DNA from: Paulownia fortunei
Taxonomy: Eukaryota; Streptophyta; Magnoliopsida; Lamiales; Paulowniaceae
Length of the DNA: 64,000 nucleotides
Reading direction: 5' to 3'
NCBI GenBank assembly: GCA_019321725.1
Contig: CM033107.1
Location: 14,065,445-14,129,444, forward strand
A program made the position numbers and the translations under genes. The notes below the pieces were generated by a model, which saw nothing but the letters and a program-made list of their open reading frames with translations, was not told the origin of the DNA and made no database searches. Below, one piece after another: positions 1 to 12,856 of this stretch (within the stretch, counting starts at the first letter, position 1; each line of letters starts with the position of its first letter).

Positions 1-1250
1 AGCTCCAACATAACTGCTTGGAACTCTTAAATGGTACATAACTATTTAACCAAACGCATCATACTATAGATATATGAGCCATAAGTTATACTTATATTGT
101 GCACAATGTTACACTATTTGCTTCTTGCTACTCCAAGAGCTAGCATCTTTGCCAAATAAGAAAGCAAACTTGAAGGTGGATTTACTCATCCAAATCACCT
201 CTTTAATCAACGATTATGTATTCTCTCAATTACAAAGAAAACTTGCCTTCATACCAAAGCAAACCATCTGTAGTACTTATAAAGTATCCAATCATTCTCA
301 TTATTATTATCCGATATCACTTATTAGGATTGGATTGATACATTTTTACCCATAGCATAACAAATATTTGGAGCACGAACAAGCCACAATTCACATCAAG
401 TTCCAAATAACAATTATTGAAATATAGTGGTCTAGATACTTCTCTTTGGAGTCTTTAAACAAATTTCAAGATTGAAATTTTATAACATGGGCGTATTTAA
501 GAGCTTAAAACTCTCTATTATAAATTATTTTAGAATTTTATAAATATAGCTCTTAGCACTAAGAAAAATACATTATGAATGATTTTCATGGATTTTTAAC
601 ACGAAGTACAAAGCTTTACTCATCATGTCCTTTAATTCATCCATAAAAAGATAGAATCACAAACCTATTAATAGAATTTTTTTAATAAAAAGATAATGGT
701 CTTCATCTACCATGATGAAAATGCATGAGATCACCGCTTTATGAGATCTCATGTACCATGCTCTAGAATATTACCTCAGACCATGAAGATTCTATATTCA
801 CAAACTTTATCTTTGTGGCCTTCTACTATGGAATCTTCCAAGCATTCCATATAGGTTTATATAATTCTCTATGGAGAAATCACCCAATTCTCCATTGAGA
901 ATGCAGTCTTTAGTCTATTTGATGTAAATTCAAAATCTCAGATATCCATAATAGCTAAGAAAATACGATAGAGATATATATTACCATCAATGGCAATGTT
1001 TGTCTTAAAAAAGAATAACCTTTTGACCACTAGATGAACTTTACACCTCATAATAACCATATCAACCTTAGGCTAGATATTGAGAACATATTAGTTCCTA
1101 ATAGCCTTGTTCCAAAAATTAACCAAAATCCAAACTTGGTTTAATTTTGTAAAACCGAGCATTTGTTGTTATGCTAAAAAGTTATAGCTTATAGCAATTC
1201 TACAACTCAAGTCTTTGAATAGTGCAGCAACCTAAATGCCCACATTTTAC
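1..1250 (-). pseudogene. Degenerate Ty1/copia pol remnant (RT to RNase H)
   Basis: Read on the minus strand, from right to left, this holds broken pieces of copia polymerase. RT pieces include LKTAFSMEN near 895-915 (the KTAF box of copia RT) and VDEDHYLFIKK near 680-715. An RNase H piece reads SSWSSKKQ near 110-145, which matches the conserved serine/lysine stretch of copia RNase H. In the family these domains copy element RNA into DNA inside the virus-like particle. Frames shift often and stops are frequent, so nothing is expressed as a protein. The 93-codon plus-strand ORF at 74-355 is antisense to the RNase H and is a shadow. Positions 720-1260 align in the same orientation with 14929-15480. 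The left end lies outside the window. The superfamily call is fairly secure; the lineage is not. Confidence 0.7.
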
Positions 1251-1650
1251 TTATGGCTTAGTCATGAGAGCAATTACTACCACATATAGATAGTTTGCAA
1301 ATAGTAAGATAGTATAATGATTACCTTATTGCATGAGCTATTTGATAACATCTTCCCATTGAAACCTTTATTATGAATGGATTTTAATAATGGCTATTAA
1401 AAGAGGTAAAAAGAATAAATAATTGTTCCTATGTCTAAATCTCAAGAGTGAATCCCTAATCCTTAGTACTTTTATTACTTTTGTTTTTTTTAGTTATAAC
1501 ATTTATTATTTTTGACATATTCTAAACCACATAAAATCCATCATTATTTTTAGAAATATATTTTTGAAATCTTCAAACAACTGTGGATCAACCTCGAACT
1601 CACGAGAAATTTATTACTTGATATAACCTTCAGTTGAGTTTGTAACCTTA
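1251..1650. other. AT-rich stretch with no recognised content
   Basis: No coding signal was found. It may be the region upstream of RT in the minus-strand copia remnant, since it lies on the 5' side of that remnant, but no integrase motif can be read. Poly-T runs occur near 1480-1500. Confidence 0.4.
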
Positions 1651-3560
1651 AAGTTGTATCACTAATCACAGAATAAAGAGAAGTGGTATAGAGTTAAAAA
1701 TGCTATAATAGTCATATTATTGGTTATTTCACTCATGAATGCATTGAGTTGAAAAGGTAGCATGTAATGACACTTCTAAAGTGTTGTTGACACATTAGGA
1801 ACTATGTTACTAAATCTTATCTTATGTAGATTTATTGATTTATAGTAACTAGACTGTGAGAGGCATTTGTGGAATTTCATCAAGTTTACTTTAGTTAAGA
1901 TGAATATATGTATAAATTAAGTGAAATTAGCCTAAGAACGGTTGACACTTATAAGTTTGAGTTGGCAAGATGGCCAAACTTTTATTTTACAAAGTATTTA
2001 ATGTATAAGAAACAACAAAACTTGATTTCTACAATTGTTCTTCTAAGATTACTTCTCTTGTTTGAATTTCAATTGTTACTTGGTCAGTATCTACTGAATG
2101 ATACTTATTATGGTACTAGCCATTTAAATGGTTCAGGGTAATGTATTGTGACTTAGGTATGTTTATTTACAACATTGATTATTCTGTTACAATCAGTTTA
2201 TGTCCTTTGAGTAATGTAAATATCAATGTATCCACTTTATAAGTTTGATTTGGTCAAAATGGGAAAAAGACATACATTGGTAAGAGAAAACTCATTGAGT
2301 TTATCTTTCACAGTTGATTATCAACTTGTGCTGTAACTTGACATTGGAACCATTCAAAAGGCTATAAAGCCGAGCTTTCTTTGCTATTAATTTTTATAGA
2401 TTTTCGTGATTTATATGAAGGCTAGGCATAGAGTCTCGTGTTTTATTATATTTAGAAAACCAAGTGCCATGATCGTATCTATTTAATATCTCATAATTTG
2501 AAACACTTGAGTGATTTAGAATATTAGAGAGAAAATCAAATTGATATAACTTCGATATTAGATCTATGGCGTAAATAGTTCATTTTTAGATCATTTTATT
2601 GATATGTGTAATGAAAGAAATAATTTCCAGGTAATTGACTATTTAATAACATGTGTAGACTGGTGTTTTGAAGAAGAGAAATTGAAAATTATTTTGATGT
2701 AATGAGATTCATGAAGACTCAAGTTAACTTGTTGATTTTCTTTGGGAAAGATCTTTTAGTTAACTGGAATCTACATGTGAATTAGAACACCTTCATGATC
2801 AATATTTTCATTCCACAAAAGTTATGGATAAGTAGATGATTTGGCATAAGCTACCTTAGATGTTGAGGTTGATTGTCTCTATTCATAAGAATTTTCAATT
2901 AATGTTTGAAAAATTAGATTTGAGAGACAATAAATCTATATCTTGAAGATATAACAATTAATCTAAGGGTATATGTTCATAAGTGAATTATATCACATTT
3001 TTAGAGAGTGATTTTCCTAGGAGGGAAAATCTTAAAACATTAAATCTTGCTTGAGTTAAATGATCCGGATTGTAACTATGTGCCTGATAAATCACTTATG
3101 ATACAAAATAGTTATTGCTTCCCAAATTTGGGTGGGAGTAATTCTATCAAGTTTTATCACTTATGGTGTAAGAGTATTTATTACTTTCTATTTTAAGTGG
3201 AAGCAATTTTATCTAAGTGATCAAGCTAAAACATAATTAGAACTTTGTGCAAGCAAAAAGTAGTAGAGATGATGTAGATTCTAATTTAGTGAGGCTTTAT
3301 TAGGTCCTATAAAGGATAATAGAATTAAAGTAATTTAGGAAGAATAATAAGTAGCTACGAAATCTGTTAGCCTATATGGCAGCAATAACTCTTGCAGAAA
3401 AATTACTAGGAAGACGATTGTTGGCTTGTGTGGCATACTTCTTTCTTAATGAAGCTACAGTCAGATGTGGAATTTGGGCTATTGCACTATTTAAAAAAAT
3501 TTGAGTCATTGTAGCTAATTTTCTCACTTTGCTTCAACCTGGAGATATATTTGTAGGCTA
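1650..3560 (+). repeat. Unassigned repeat, inverted relative to 15440-17380
   Basis: This segment aligns well, after reverse complementing, with 15440-17380. Shared blocks include GATCTTTTAGTTAACT (about 2750), the tract reading GTATATGTTCATAAGTGAA (about 2967), ATAGTTATTGCTTCCCAAATTT (about 3110) and TAGCAATAACTCTTG (about 3382). At 15440 the same sequence continues into copia RT, so it is probably a non-coding or heavily decayed part of that copia family, possibly LTR or 5' internal sequence. No protein motif could be read in any frame. The 77-codon ORF at 1908-2141 matches nothing I know and is not conserved as a frame in the other copy. Confidence 0.6.
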
Positions 3561-4655
3561 GGTCAAATCTCTATGATTACGTAGAATACGATCTCTTTGA
3601 ATGTTAGAATGTTCATGGAGTTAAGCCCATAAATTTATGACATTGGAATGTTATGTATATATATATATATTTATGATGATATATATTCAATGTTTAAGTA
3701 TGTCAGACAAGTAGAGATTGCCTCTCTCAAATGAGTAATCGCCTCTTATGTTGAGCAACATGCAAAGATGAGACATTTATGATTTTATTATTACATAATC
3801 ATAAAGAAGATATGCCTTGATGAATGATCAAGATGAGACTTCTATTGTGAATTTGAGTAATCGAAATGGATTCTCACTATCCATGGGACTTGTTTTATGG
3901 CCAGATGTGAGTTTTCTTGGTATTAGTGATTTGTTGAGGACACACAAGAGTAAAAATCCAGATTAAGTGTTAGGGTACATTTATACCAAAATCTGTATGA
4001 TGCATTATTTTGAATAAATGACACACACTTAGAAGGAAGAAAACACCATAACATGCGTTTCAAATCACTTGTGCCTAAGTGACCATTGGGTAATGAGTGA
4101 AAATATCCTTGCTTTATCATTGTGTGAGACCCAAAGGTTATTACAACCTCATAATATACCCTTATGAGTTTCAACTGTTTCTCAAAACTTTAATGTAGTA
4201 TTGTTACTTTAACATGTTCTTAATAGCCATGGATGATTTGGTAATGTGGGACATTCATATGAAAGCAACTATATTTGAAGTTGAGAGATCCTTGTAGGAA
4301 AGGAAGCTATCTAAGTTCAACACCTAATATGCATTTACTTGCTAGATAATTATATCACAGTTGGATGTTTGGAACATAATTGTGAATACAAGATATGATA
4401 CTGAGATCAAATATGCTCTTATATTGTATGATGGATTAGAGATACTTTGATTGTTGTAGCATAGAAGTGGGGTATAGCGAGATATTATGTTGTTACATTT
4501 TGAGATGAGTTGTTGTATATCCATAATTGGTGTATGACATTAAGGTCTTCTTAGAGTCTCGCTGGTCACACGATCCATTTACTTGTATGAATTTTGTGAT
4601 TTTTTAACTATGATCATGAGTGACTTGCGTCTAGCCCTCATGTGTGAGTGGGAGA
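3561..4655 (+). other. Unassigned sequence leading into a PPT-like tract
   Basis: A TA microsatellite lies at about 3656-3672. The rest is AT-rich with short antisense ORFs (3923-4174, 4342-4524) that carry no recognisable domain. The right end, GAGTGGGAGA at 4646-4655, is a purine-rich tract of the kind that precedes a copia 3' LTR, so this stretch is probably the 3' internal non-coding region of a plus-strand copia-type element whose coding part is gone. Confidence 0.4.
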
Positions 4656-5962
4656 TGTAGAAAAATGAGGATACGGGTCGATCATGAGGATTGACCCGAC
4701 CTATATTTTTAAGTGATGAAATTGGAGAGAGTGGTTTTGCATTCAAAGTGAAATATATTAAATCATTTTTGATAAACTTCATTAATCTCCCTATCAAAAA
4801 ACTTCCACATGCAAAAGATAAAACAAAACAAACCAAAAATCATGCAAAAAATTACTCATGCATGTTGAATTAGCTAAAATATGAAGCAAAGAAGTGATCT
4901 TGGAAGTATTTACTTACCACAACAAAGCATTTGGATTGTAGATCAATGCCCCTTCTATTGTGTTTGGGTTTAGGTAAAAGTGAGTCTCAGAAGATGTGAA
5001 AAATGCTAGTGATTCAACCTTGGAAAAAATTACAAATTTAGATAAGTTTTCTTGAACTTCTATATAGCAATTATGTTTAGTTTCATCAGTTTATTTTGCA
5101 GATTGGATAAGCCGAATTATAATAAGATGATGAGATAGTGAAATAAGTAATATTTAACTTTTTACATAAATAATTTGTTAGACCGTTAGCGATTAATTAG
5201 AATTTATGACAAGATATGTTAGTAAAATTCTTACAAGTTTGATATGGTACCAATATGAAAAGTGGTGGACTTGCTATATTATAACATGGAGAATATTTAA
5301 TTAAAGAATTGGTTAAACTAATTTTATGTGTGAATCCTTGCACATATGGTTTAATAAACATTGAAGGTTGCAAGGCAGATTTTTAAAGAAGAAGATCATA
5401 CAGATTGCAAGTGATTGAAATGATATGAGAAGAATCCTAGAGATAAGGATGGAAGAATCCTCCAGAATAAGGAAGGATATTGAGGATATCTTAAGTAATT
5501 ATGTGCAATACAACCTTATACAAATACGAGATTATTGTGCTTCATTTGATTGTGAGTTTTGAGAGCTTTGAGAGAAAAACAAGTAGAATTTTATTCTCTC
5601 AAGTAATATATTTATGAATTAATATCACATGAATTTCATATCTGCCAAGGAGATTCGACACATGTTTCAAACCATATTGCAGCATTATTGTTCAACATTC
5701 TTCGGGAGAAGAAGTGGAAGTCTTCAGGAGAAGACAATCTACTGTTTGAGGAAGATTCAACATTGCATATCAAGTTGAGGGGATCTCATAAGAATAAGTT
5801 CCTAGTTGGTCGATATAAGTACGAGATCGAATAAAAGAGGAAGTCTTTTATTTTTAAGTTCTATAATTATATGTGTAGCTTTGTCTAATGCAAGTTACCT
5901 TTAGTTGCCGAAGTGGCGTTACTCATTTGCAACATGTGTCTCCTAAATGTTGTTCCTAGATC
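4656..5962 (+). repeat. LTR of a plus-strand (probably copia) element
   Basis: It starts TGTAGAAAAATG directly after a GTGGGAGA purine tract and can be read to a TACA end near 5962. A TATA-like TTATACAAATA lies at about 5514-5524, followed by a leader-like GTGAGTTTTGAGAG stretch. An inverted repeat (CGGGTCGATC / GATTGACCCG, 5-base loop) lies at 4674-4698, just inside the 5' edge. The left end is well supported by the PPT; the right end is a guess, because another LTR fragment in the opposite orientation abuts it without a visible PBS. No partner LTR is in the window. Confidence 0.5.
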
Positions 5963-6322
5963 TACTTACAGCACAAACAGATAGTCAAAAGGGCCATGAG
6001 ATTGTCCCTGAAAGACCCCTTTGATGCTTAAGTAAGTAAGAATTCAAAGAGAATAATTACTAACTCAAGGCAGGTGCATACCTTGTAAACAAGATAAAGA
6101 GGGGTATTTATACTTGTTCAAATTGGGATATGGCTTATGGGCCTTTTAATGTAATTTGGGCCTCTTGGACCTGTAAGCTTATTTGGAATACTAATAAACA
6201 TTAAGTGGGCTAGAATAATTAAAATAACACAAATAATCATACCCATCATATAGCCCCCCAACTCTTAGGCGGCTAAGTAAAGAGGTAGCTGACTGGGAGT
6301 TAAGATTCTTACTAGAAGCATC
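5963..6322 (-). repeat. LTR fragment, minus orientation, with TATA box
   Basis: On the minus strand this contains GTATAAATACCCC (6101-6113), a good plant core promoter, followed by leader-like sequence. Its style (ATAGCCCCCCAACTC at 6251-6265 on the plus strand) differs from every other LTR in the window. It is cut on the right by the 5' LTR of E1 at 6323. Where it joins the neighbouring plus-strand LTR (5680-5990) is uncertain. Confidence 0.4.
6101..6113 (-). promoter_or_regulatory. TATA box of LTR fragment
   Basis: GTATAAATACCCC on the minus strand matches the plant TATA consensus TATAAATA. It would drive transcription leftwards; activity is not shown. Confidence 0.45.
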
Positions 6323-9300
6323 TGTAATAAACGAGTCTCACACTATTCACTTGGCCAATATGATTCATGCATTACATGTTATTTATAAGTGCTTGCATTG
6401 AAACTACATGGCATGATCCGTTTTACCTTATAATCACACTTGATCTTTAAATTTCTAGAAAATCCCATATGGTGTTAGTTTTCGATTATCATAATATAAG
6501 CAATCAACATTAAATTGAAATAAGAAGAAAATTAGGTTGATCAATCTTGGATGTCGATGGGATATATATGTTATAATTTTGGAAGTGTTAAACTTGTTAC
6601 TATTAAGCTTATACGGTTTGATTTGATTTCATCCAGGTATTTCAAAAGGTGATATTACAATATTCAAAGGTAATATTACAATATTCATTTATGTATAAGA
6701 TTATATAATTTTTAATATGGACAACTATTTAAGAATCAGGTGACAATCGGATAAGAAATTAAATGAACGGCTATGAAATTAGCTTATGAATTATCTAGGC
6801 TTGAAATTAAATCTTGTGGTAATTAAAATAGGATGCAATAAAATTAATGTATAGTAAAACACATCTGATCTAGGCTTGAAAGATGGGTGAAAGGTCAGAT
6901 TTATACCACAACTTACCACCTCATGCTTGCTACCAAGCTTAAGCAAGCACCTCAAGTGCCACCTTAAGCTTTCTTTCACTCTTAGACATTTACCCATGAC
7001 CCTCAACCATTTTCAGTCATTTTCAGGATCCAAACTCATGTCAAAATCTCTCTCACCTGGTCCTAATTGATTCTAAGTGATAGAAAAGGGCAAAGGAAGC
7101 AAAAAAGTAGTAATCACAAGTAGAAGCTGAAACTAGCGTAGGTGAGGTTCATATACAACTTTGACATCAATTTTTATATTATTTAAGGGTTTTGTGATTT
7201 ATTAATATTCTTATCTTGTTCATAAAAGAATGATTTGTGGTTGCAAACACATAGCAGAACCACTAAGGGGCAGAATCTGTGTATATGCTAATTTCTAGTT
7301 TATTGAGCTTGAAATATGCAAGAAACCTTGGATAAATTCTATATTTATCATCATGAATGTGTTTATATAGGATTTAGGATTATGTATTTAGTTTTGGATA
7401 GCTTATGAATTAAAATATGACATGATAATTAAAGAGATGCTCAGAACTGTCACCATCGAATTTTAGATTCTTTCCTATGTGAAGGGGATTGGTTTTACAG
7501 AATTAAATCCATTAGTTTTGGAAATAATATGATCTGGTTATCTCTTTGTATATGTTATATAAGTGTGGTGAAAATTTGGGAGTGATTGAATATACTTAAG
7601 GGTGCCAAAACCATTAATGTCATGAAGTGCACAAAACTGTCACAGTAGGAAAAATTTATTTCAATATGCTGTGAAGGGAGCTAAACTTGGGAAGTTATAT
7701 TCGTGCATTTTAGCCATTCTATGACATGGTTATATTTTTATTTATGTTATCTAGGTGTGACAAAAATTGGGGAGTGAATGAATATGTCTAAGGTTGTCAA
7801 AATCATCATTCAAATTCATGTAGCAACAAGAAAATGTGAAGTTGTGAATCTATCCCATTTGGTTCATTAACATGTTCCAGCATAGATGTGGTGCATTTGA
7901 TCCCTAACATTTAGAAGATGTTATAAGAGTTATAATACATCAATTAAGTGAGGTTAGTATATATTTAAGATATAGAACAAAGGTTCGTAGAAGATTGTAT
8001 TCGGTTATAGTTTCTAAGTGGTAAGGTTGTTTAGTTAAATTAAGATTTAAGATCTTTATGCTACATTAGGTATAATGAACTTGTTAATTGAGGGTGGTGA
8101 CTGATATCTTGTATTTTTACAGATCGTTTCACATCTACGGTTGGGGAGTAATACTTAAGACACCTAGAAGTAACACACAACCGATCAAAGGTAAGTAAAG
8201 ATTCATTTGTAACTACAATCCATAGACATAGTAAATATGTGATTTATATGTAATACCATAGATCATATGTGCATAGCAGAGGGCACACATTACTGTCATT
8301 CATGTCTATTGAGCATACATACATGGGCATGGGCACGTGCATGTATCATATATGAGCATTGTGATGATTCTTGCATTGCACGACATGATTCTAAGAAAGG
8401 AAAATATTTTGCTGACCACTACTAGTGCACCGAAGCATGCATGAATTTACATGGTTGTATGCATGGATTTGCATGCGTATGAGTATGCATGGATTTGTAT
8501 GGTTATATCATTGTTGGCCATTGGATTATGGCGGTGTGCAAAGCTCTTTTTCGGTGCATGGGATAGTAGCATTGGTCAGGGGCCCAAGAAAGAAATGATT
8601 TTGAGAGAAATATTTTGATGCATGGAATTGCATTGTAGGCATAGCATTTTGAGATGCATGACTTGATATTGTGGATTATTCTTTGACATATATAATCTTT
8701 ACTTGTTGAGCATTAGCTCATATAGTTTATGCATTGCAGGTGAGTCTGGTGATACTTGATACATGGAATTACTGGGCAAGCCGTTGGGGTTCCTACGGGT
8801 TCTGAGGATCAGTGTACATAGATGACGACCTGCTTGGTTGTATTGTAGGCATATTCTAATTTTTACAATCATTATTATTGTGTAAATTATTGTCTATATA
8901 TAAAAGGTTACAAGATGAAAAATGTCCTTCTTCCAAAAGTATAGGTTATTATTTTGATTTTTGAGTCTATTGTATTATAACTTTGGGATGTCGTGTCCTA
9001 TATAACTTTTGAAATTTTGTAATAAAGAAGTTTGAGAATAGCGTGACTGTGATAGGTGTTGGGGCTATTTTGTAGGCTGTGCTTTTGATTTTACGGTCTA
9101 TTGTATTATATTAGTGACCTTATCATGTATATCACTTTCAAAACTCCATTGTAAATGAGTCTGAGTTTTGAGATGATTTTGATAGACCTTTTTATTGTTC
9201 ATATAACTATCTAGAAAAAAACGTGTTATAGGATGTTAAAGTACTTTACGTTATCAATGTCATGTCAAACTAACTAGCTAGAAAAAAAATGTTATACATA

Positions 9301-9374
9301 CGCATACATGCACAAATTATATTGCACACGTTGTTTATATATATATGTATACATATTTTTGGGAGATTGTGACA
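6323..9374 (+). repeat. E1 5' LTR (family A)
   Basis: It begins TGTAATAA and ends TTGTGACA, immediately before a Met-type PBS. It aligns along its length, reverse complemented, with the solo LTR at 10005-12851 and with the E3 LTRs. At about 3.05 kb it is within the long-LTR range known for Tekay/Del chromoviruses. A CATGCA/TGCAAATCCATGCA-rich cluster sits at about 8428-8500, and a TATA box at 8897-8907. The 71-codon antisense ORF at 6791-7006 is within the LTR and has no support. Confidence 0.8.
8897..8907 (+). promoter_or_regulatory. TATA box in family A LTR
   Basis: TATATAAAAGG lies about 2.57 kb into the LTR, which leaves a few hundred bases for R-U5. The minus-oriented solo LTR has TATATAAATA at the equivalent place (10156-10165), which supports a core promoter. 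Confidence 0.45.
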
Positions 9375-9377
9375 GAA

Positions 9378-9389
9378 TGGTATCAAAGG
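9378..9389 (+). other. E1 primer binding site (initiator Met tRNA type)
   Basis: TGGTATCAAAGG starts 4 bases after the LTR end. It matches the plant initiator-Met PBS TGGTATCAGAGC apart from decay. E3 has the same site, better preserved, at 60122-60137. Confidence 0.75.
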
Positions 9390-10004
9390 TCGGTTTGTGG
9401 TTCTGTAGACTATCCATGTACATGATCTTTTAAACTGGTGGAGCACAACCATGCTAGTAAGTTTTATTTGTTGTAAAACTCTTTTTGTATTTCATGAATA
9501 ATATTGGCCATTTGTTTTAAGATTTTGTAAAAATAATATTGAGGCAGACTCATCAGTAGTAACAGGTACAAAATTTATGGTTGGTATTCTATCTTTGGAG
9601 CTACATATTCTTTATTATCCACTAAGTATGTAATAAGACTGGATAGGGTACTTGATATATATATATATGAGGTCAATTACAATGTTTTAATTCCTTCTGG
9701 AGGTTCAAGATCAACTAATTAGATTTTAAGAGCTCTAGGTTAATTTTGTTATATTGGCTAGAATTATGATATAACCTTTTGTGTTGATTGATTTATTGAG
9801 AATTATGCATTGTGGATTATTTTAGGATTATTAAGACTTTTAAATTCTAGGTGATGAAAATTTAGAAATTTTATGGAGGCCATAGCAGGAAAATGTTTAC
9901 TATTTGCAGAAAATAAAGAAGATTATCAAATTATAATTTTCTATAGTTACTATGAAAGAGAGTTGTAAGAAAGAGTTATTATCGATCTTTGGGTTGTGTT
10001 AGAA
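9390..10004 (+). pseudogene. E1 internal region with degenerate gag-pol protease remnant
   Basis: From about 9540 a frame reads ADSSVVTGTKF, then YNVLIPSGGS near 9690. This parallels the E3 protease region (VVTSKFSIFGTP...YNVIISSGDS), so it is the PR-proximal part of pol. Gag is missing: only about 150 bases separate the PBS from PR. The stretch 9720-10004 could not be assigned. An AT microsatellite lies at about 9655-9668. Confidence 0.55.
10000..10004 (+). repeat. Target-site duplication TAGAA, left copy
   Basis: TAGAA at 10000-10004 is repeated at 12852-12856, exactly flanking the solo LTR. A 5-bp duplication is standard for Ty3/gypsy integrase. Confidence 0.85.
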
Positions 10005-12851
10005 TGTAACACCCCCATTCCTAGACAACCATATATATTGTATAATTTGACATGATAGAACTTGTGTGCATGCATGAAATATTTTTTTTTTAATATTTTA
10101 AGAAAAGCTAAATCACTTCTTACATACACAACCCTGTTTAAAATAGAAGGATCAGTATTTATATAAAAACACAACACCCACAACGACCACAATATTTACA
10201 TACTTATTTATAGTAAAGTTTTAAAAGAGAAATATAGTACCAATCTAAAACCATAATACACCAGACTCAAAATATAACAAGCCAACAAAATAGCCCAACA
10301 GGTCGTCATCCATGTACACACTCCCTCAAACACCTACAGGAGCTCCAACAGCCGACCAGCCAGCCAAAGATGCTTCAAGCATCGTCGTACTCACCTACAA
10401 TGCATAAACTATATGAGCTAACGCTCAGCAAGTAAAGATTATGCATGTCAAAGAATAATCCACAATATCAAGTCATGCAACTCAAAATGCTATGCTCACA
10501 ATGCAATTTTATGCATCAAAATATTTCTCTCAAAATCATTTCTTTCTTGGGCCCCTAACCAACGCTACTATCCCATACACCGGAAAAGAGCTCTGTACAC
10601 TGCCATAATCCAATGGCCAATAATCATATAAGCATGCAAATCCATGCATACTCCTACGCATGCAAATCCATGCACGCGAACCTGCAAATCCATGCATGCT
10701 TCGGTGCACTAGTAGCGGTCAGCAAAATATTTTCCTTTCTCTGAATCATGCCGTGCAATGCAAGATTTATCACAATGCTCGTATATGATGTATGCACGTG
10801 CTAATGACAATGCCCATGTATATATCCTCAATGGAGAGCCCTCTACTATGCACATATGATCTATGGTATTACGTATAAATCACACACCTACTATGTTTAT
10901 GCATTGTAGTTGCAAATGAATCTTTACTTACCTTTCACTTGGTTGGTGGCTTAGTCTAAATTTGTTTAGTATTCCTCTCCAAACTTAGATGTAAAATAGC
11001 CTGTAATATTACCCAACATCAAGCACCATTCCCAATTTGGCAAGTTGAAAGCACAAAATCTCATACTAGACCTTAAACACCAAGCTATAAGCTAACAATC
11101 AAGCTTTCACAAACTAGAACCCAATATAGCCCCTCAAATACCTCAATTTCTCATCTTAAATACATGCAAACATCATGTAATTGAAGTATTATAAATCTAA
11201 TAGCATGTGCCTAATTGTTAACACTCAATAGCAACATGTCTAGGTTGAAACATGCTAAGTGATCAAATGTGGCAGATTCACATTTTCATATTTTCTTGCT
11301 GTCAAGTTTAGTTGCATGATAATTTTAACATCCCTAAGCATATCCAATCACTCCCAAATTTTTACCACACTTAGATAACATGTATATAAATGTAACCATA
11401 TCATATAATTTCTAAAAATCACGGATATAGCTTTCCAATTTCAGCTCTCTTCACGACATACTGAAACAGATTGTTTCCTACCGTGACAGTTTTGCACACT
11501 TCATGACATTAATGGTTTTGGCACCATTAAGTATATTCAATCACTCCAAAATTTTCACCATACTTAGATAACATATATAAGGAGATAAATAGGTCATAAT
11601 ATTACAAAAAATAATGGATTTAGCTCCCTTAATTTAGTTTCCTTCACAGCACACCAAAACAGATTTTGCTATTTTGGCAGTTTGAGTGTTTCTCCAATAT
11701 CATTCTCTATTTCAATTTTCAACTGATAAAACTTCATTCCAATACTCTTAACTCATATATGGTCATGTAAATGGTAATAATTATAGGTTTTATTCAACAT
11801 ACCATACACTTTTGAAGCCTAAAACACAAGAAAACAGTAAGATGACAGTTTCTGCCACAAGTATTTCCTATTAAGTGTTTGTCATTCAAAACCCTTTCTT
11901 TGTGCACCAAAGTCTAACTAAAAACTTTCTAAAACCTTTATAAGAGACATTGAAAGCTTAATAAACAATAAAAACATTCATAATAATCTGAAAACCAAAG
12001 GCAAAACCGTAGATAAGTGTTACCTATGCAGATTTTGAGGTTAACTTGATGGTAATCACTTCTCCTTTGCTTTTCTTGCTTTTATTTCGACTTGGAATCA
12101 ATTTGGATCACTTGGAGACCTTAAGGTGTGTGTTTGGAAGATGAAAATAGCTGAAATGAGGGTCTGGTCGTTGCTTAAGGGTGAAGGGTTTGAGGTGTTA
12201 GCTTGAGATGTTAGCTTAAGCTTAATAAGAAAGCATGAGGTGGCAAGTAAATAGCAAAATCTGATTTTCTCCCTTATCTTGCAGCTCTAATCTTGTGTGT
12301 CTCACCTATTTTTATTTGGTTGCAACCTATCTTAGTCACCATTCATTCCCATAGTTATTTCCTATGTCCGTTCATTCGATCTCCAAACCGATTCACATCC
12401 GATTCTTAACGAAATATCAAGTTTGCATTTCTAAAATTATATGCATATATGGGCCTTGTAATAGGACACTTAAATCACATTATATCATGTCTAATATCCC
12501 AAGTATGTTAATTTACAAATATATACTTTTGAAATAACTTGATCAAATCAAATTAAACCGTATAAGCTTACTAGTAACACTTCCAAAATTATAACCTATA
12601 TATCCCATCTATATCTAATATTGATTGACCTCATTTTCTTCTTATTTCAATATAAAATCAACTACTTAGATTAGAAAATTCAATAACTAATACCGGGCAA
12701 GAGCTTCAGAATTAAGTTTAATATTCAAGAATGTCGTATAAAATGAAATAAATTATGCAATGTCAATAGAAATGCAATTAGCATATAAAATTAACACGTA
12801 ATGCATGAATCATATTTGACCATGTGAGTAGTAAGAGGCTCGGGTATCACA
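10005..12851 (-). mobile_element. Solo LTR of family A inside E1
   Basis: The 2847-bp unit runs TGTAACACCC...GGGTATCACA on the plus strand and is the reverse complement of the E1 LTR family. It is flanked by the 5-bp duplication TAGAA and has no PBS, PPT or coding sequence, so it fits LTR-LTR recombination after a full insertion. It carries the same CATGCA-rich cluster (about 10630-10700) as the E1 LTR. Confidence 0.88.
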
Positions 12852-12856
12852 TAGAA
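12852..12856 (+). repeat. Target-site duplication TAGAA, right copy
   Basis: This is the partner of 10000-10004. Confidence 0.85.

Noticed and set aside
74..355. A 93-codon plus-strand ORF as a host gene
   Set aside because: It is antisense to a readable copia RNase H remnant and has no domain of its own.
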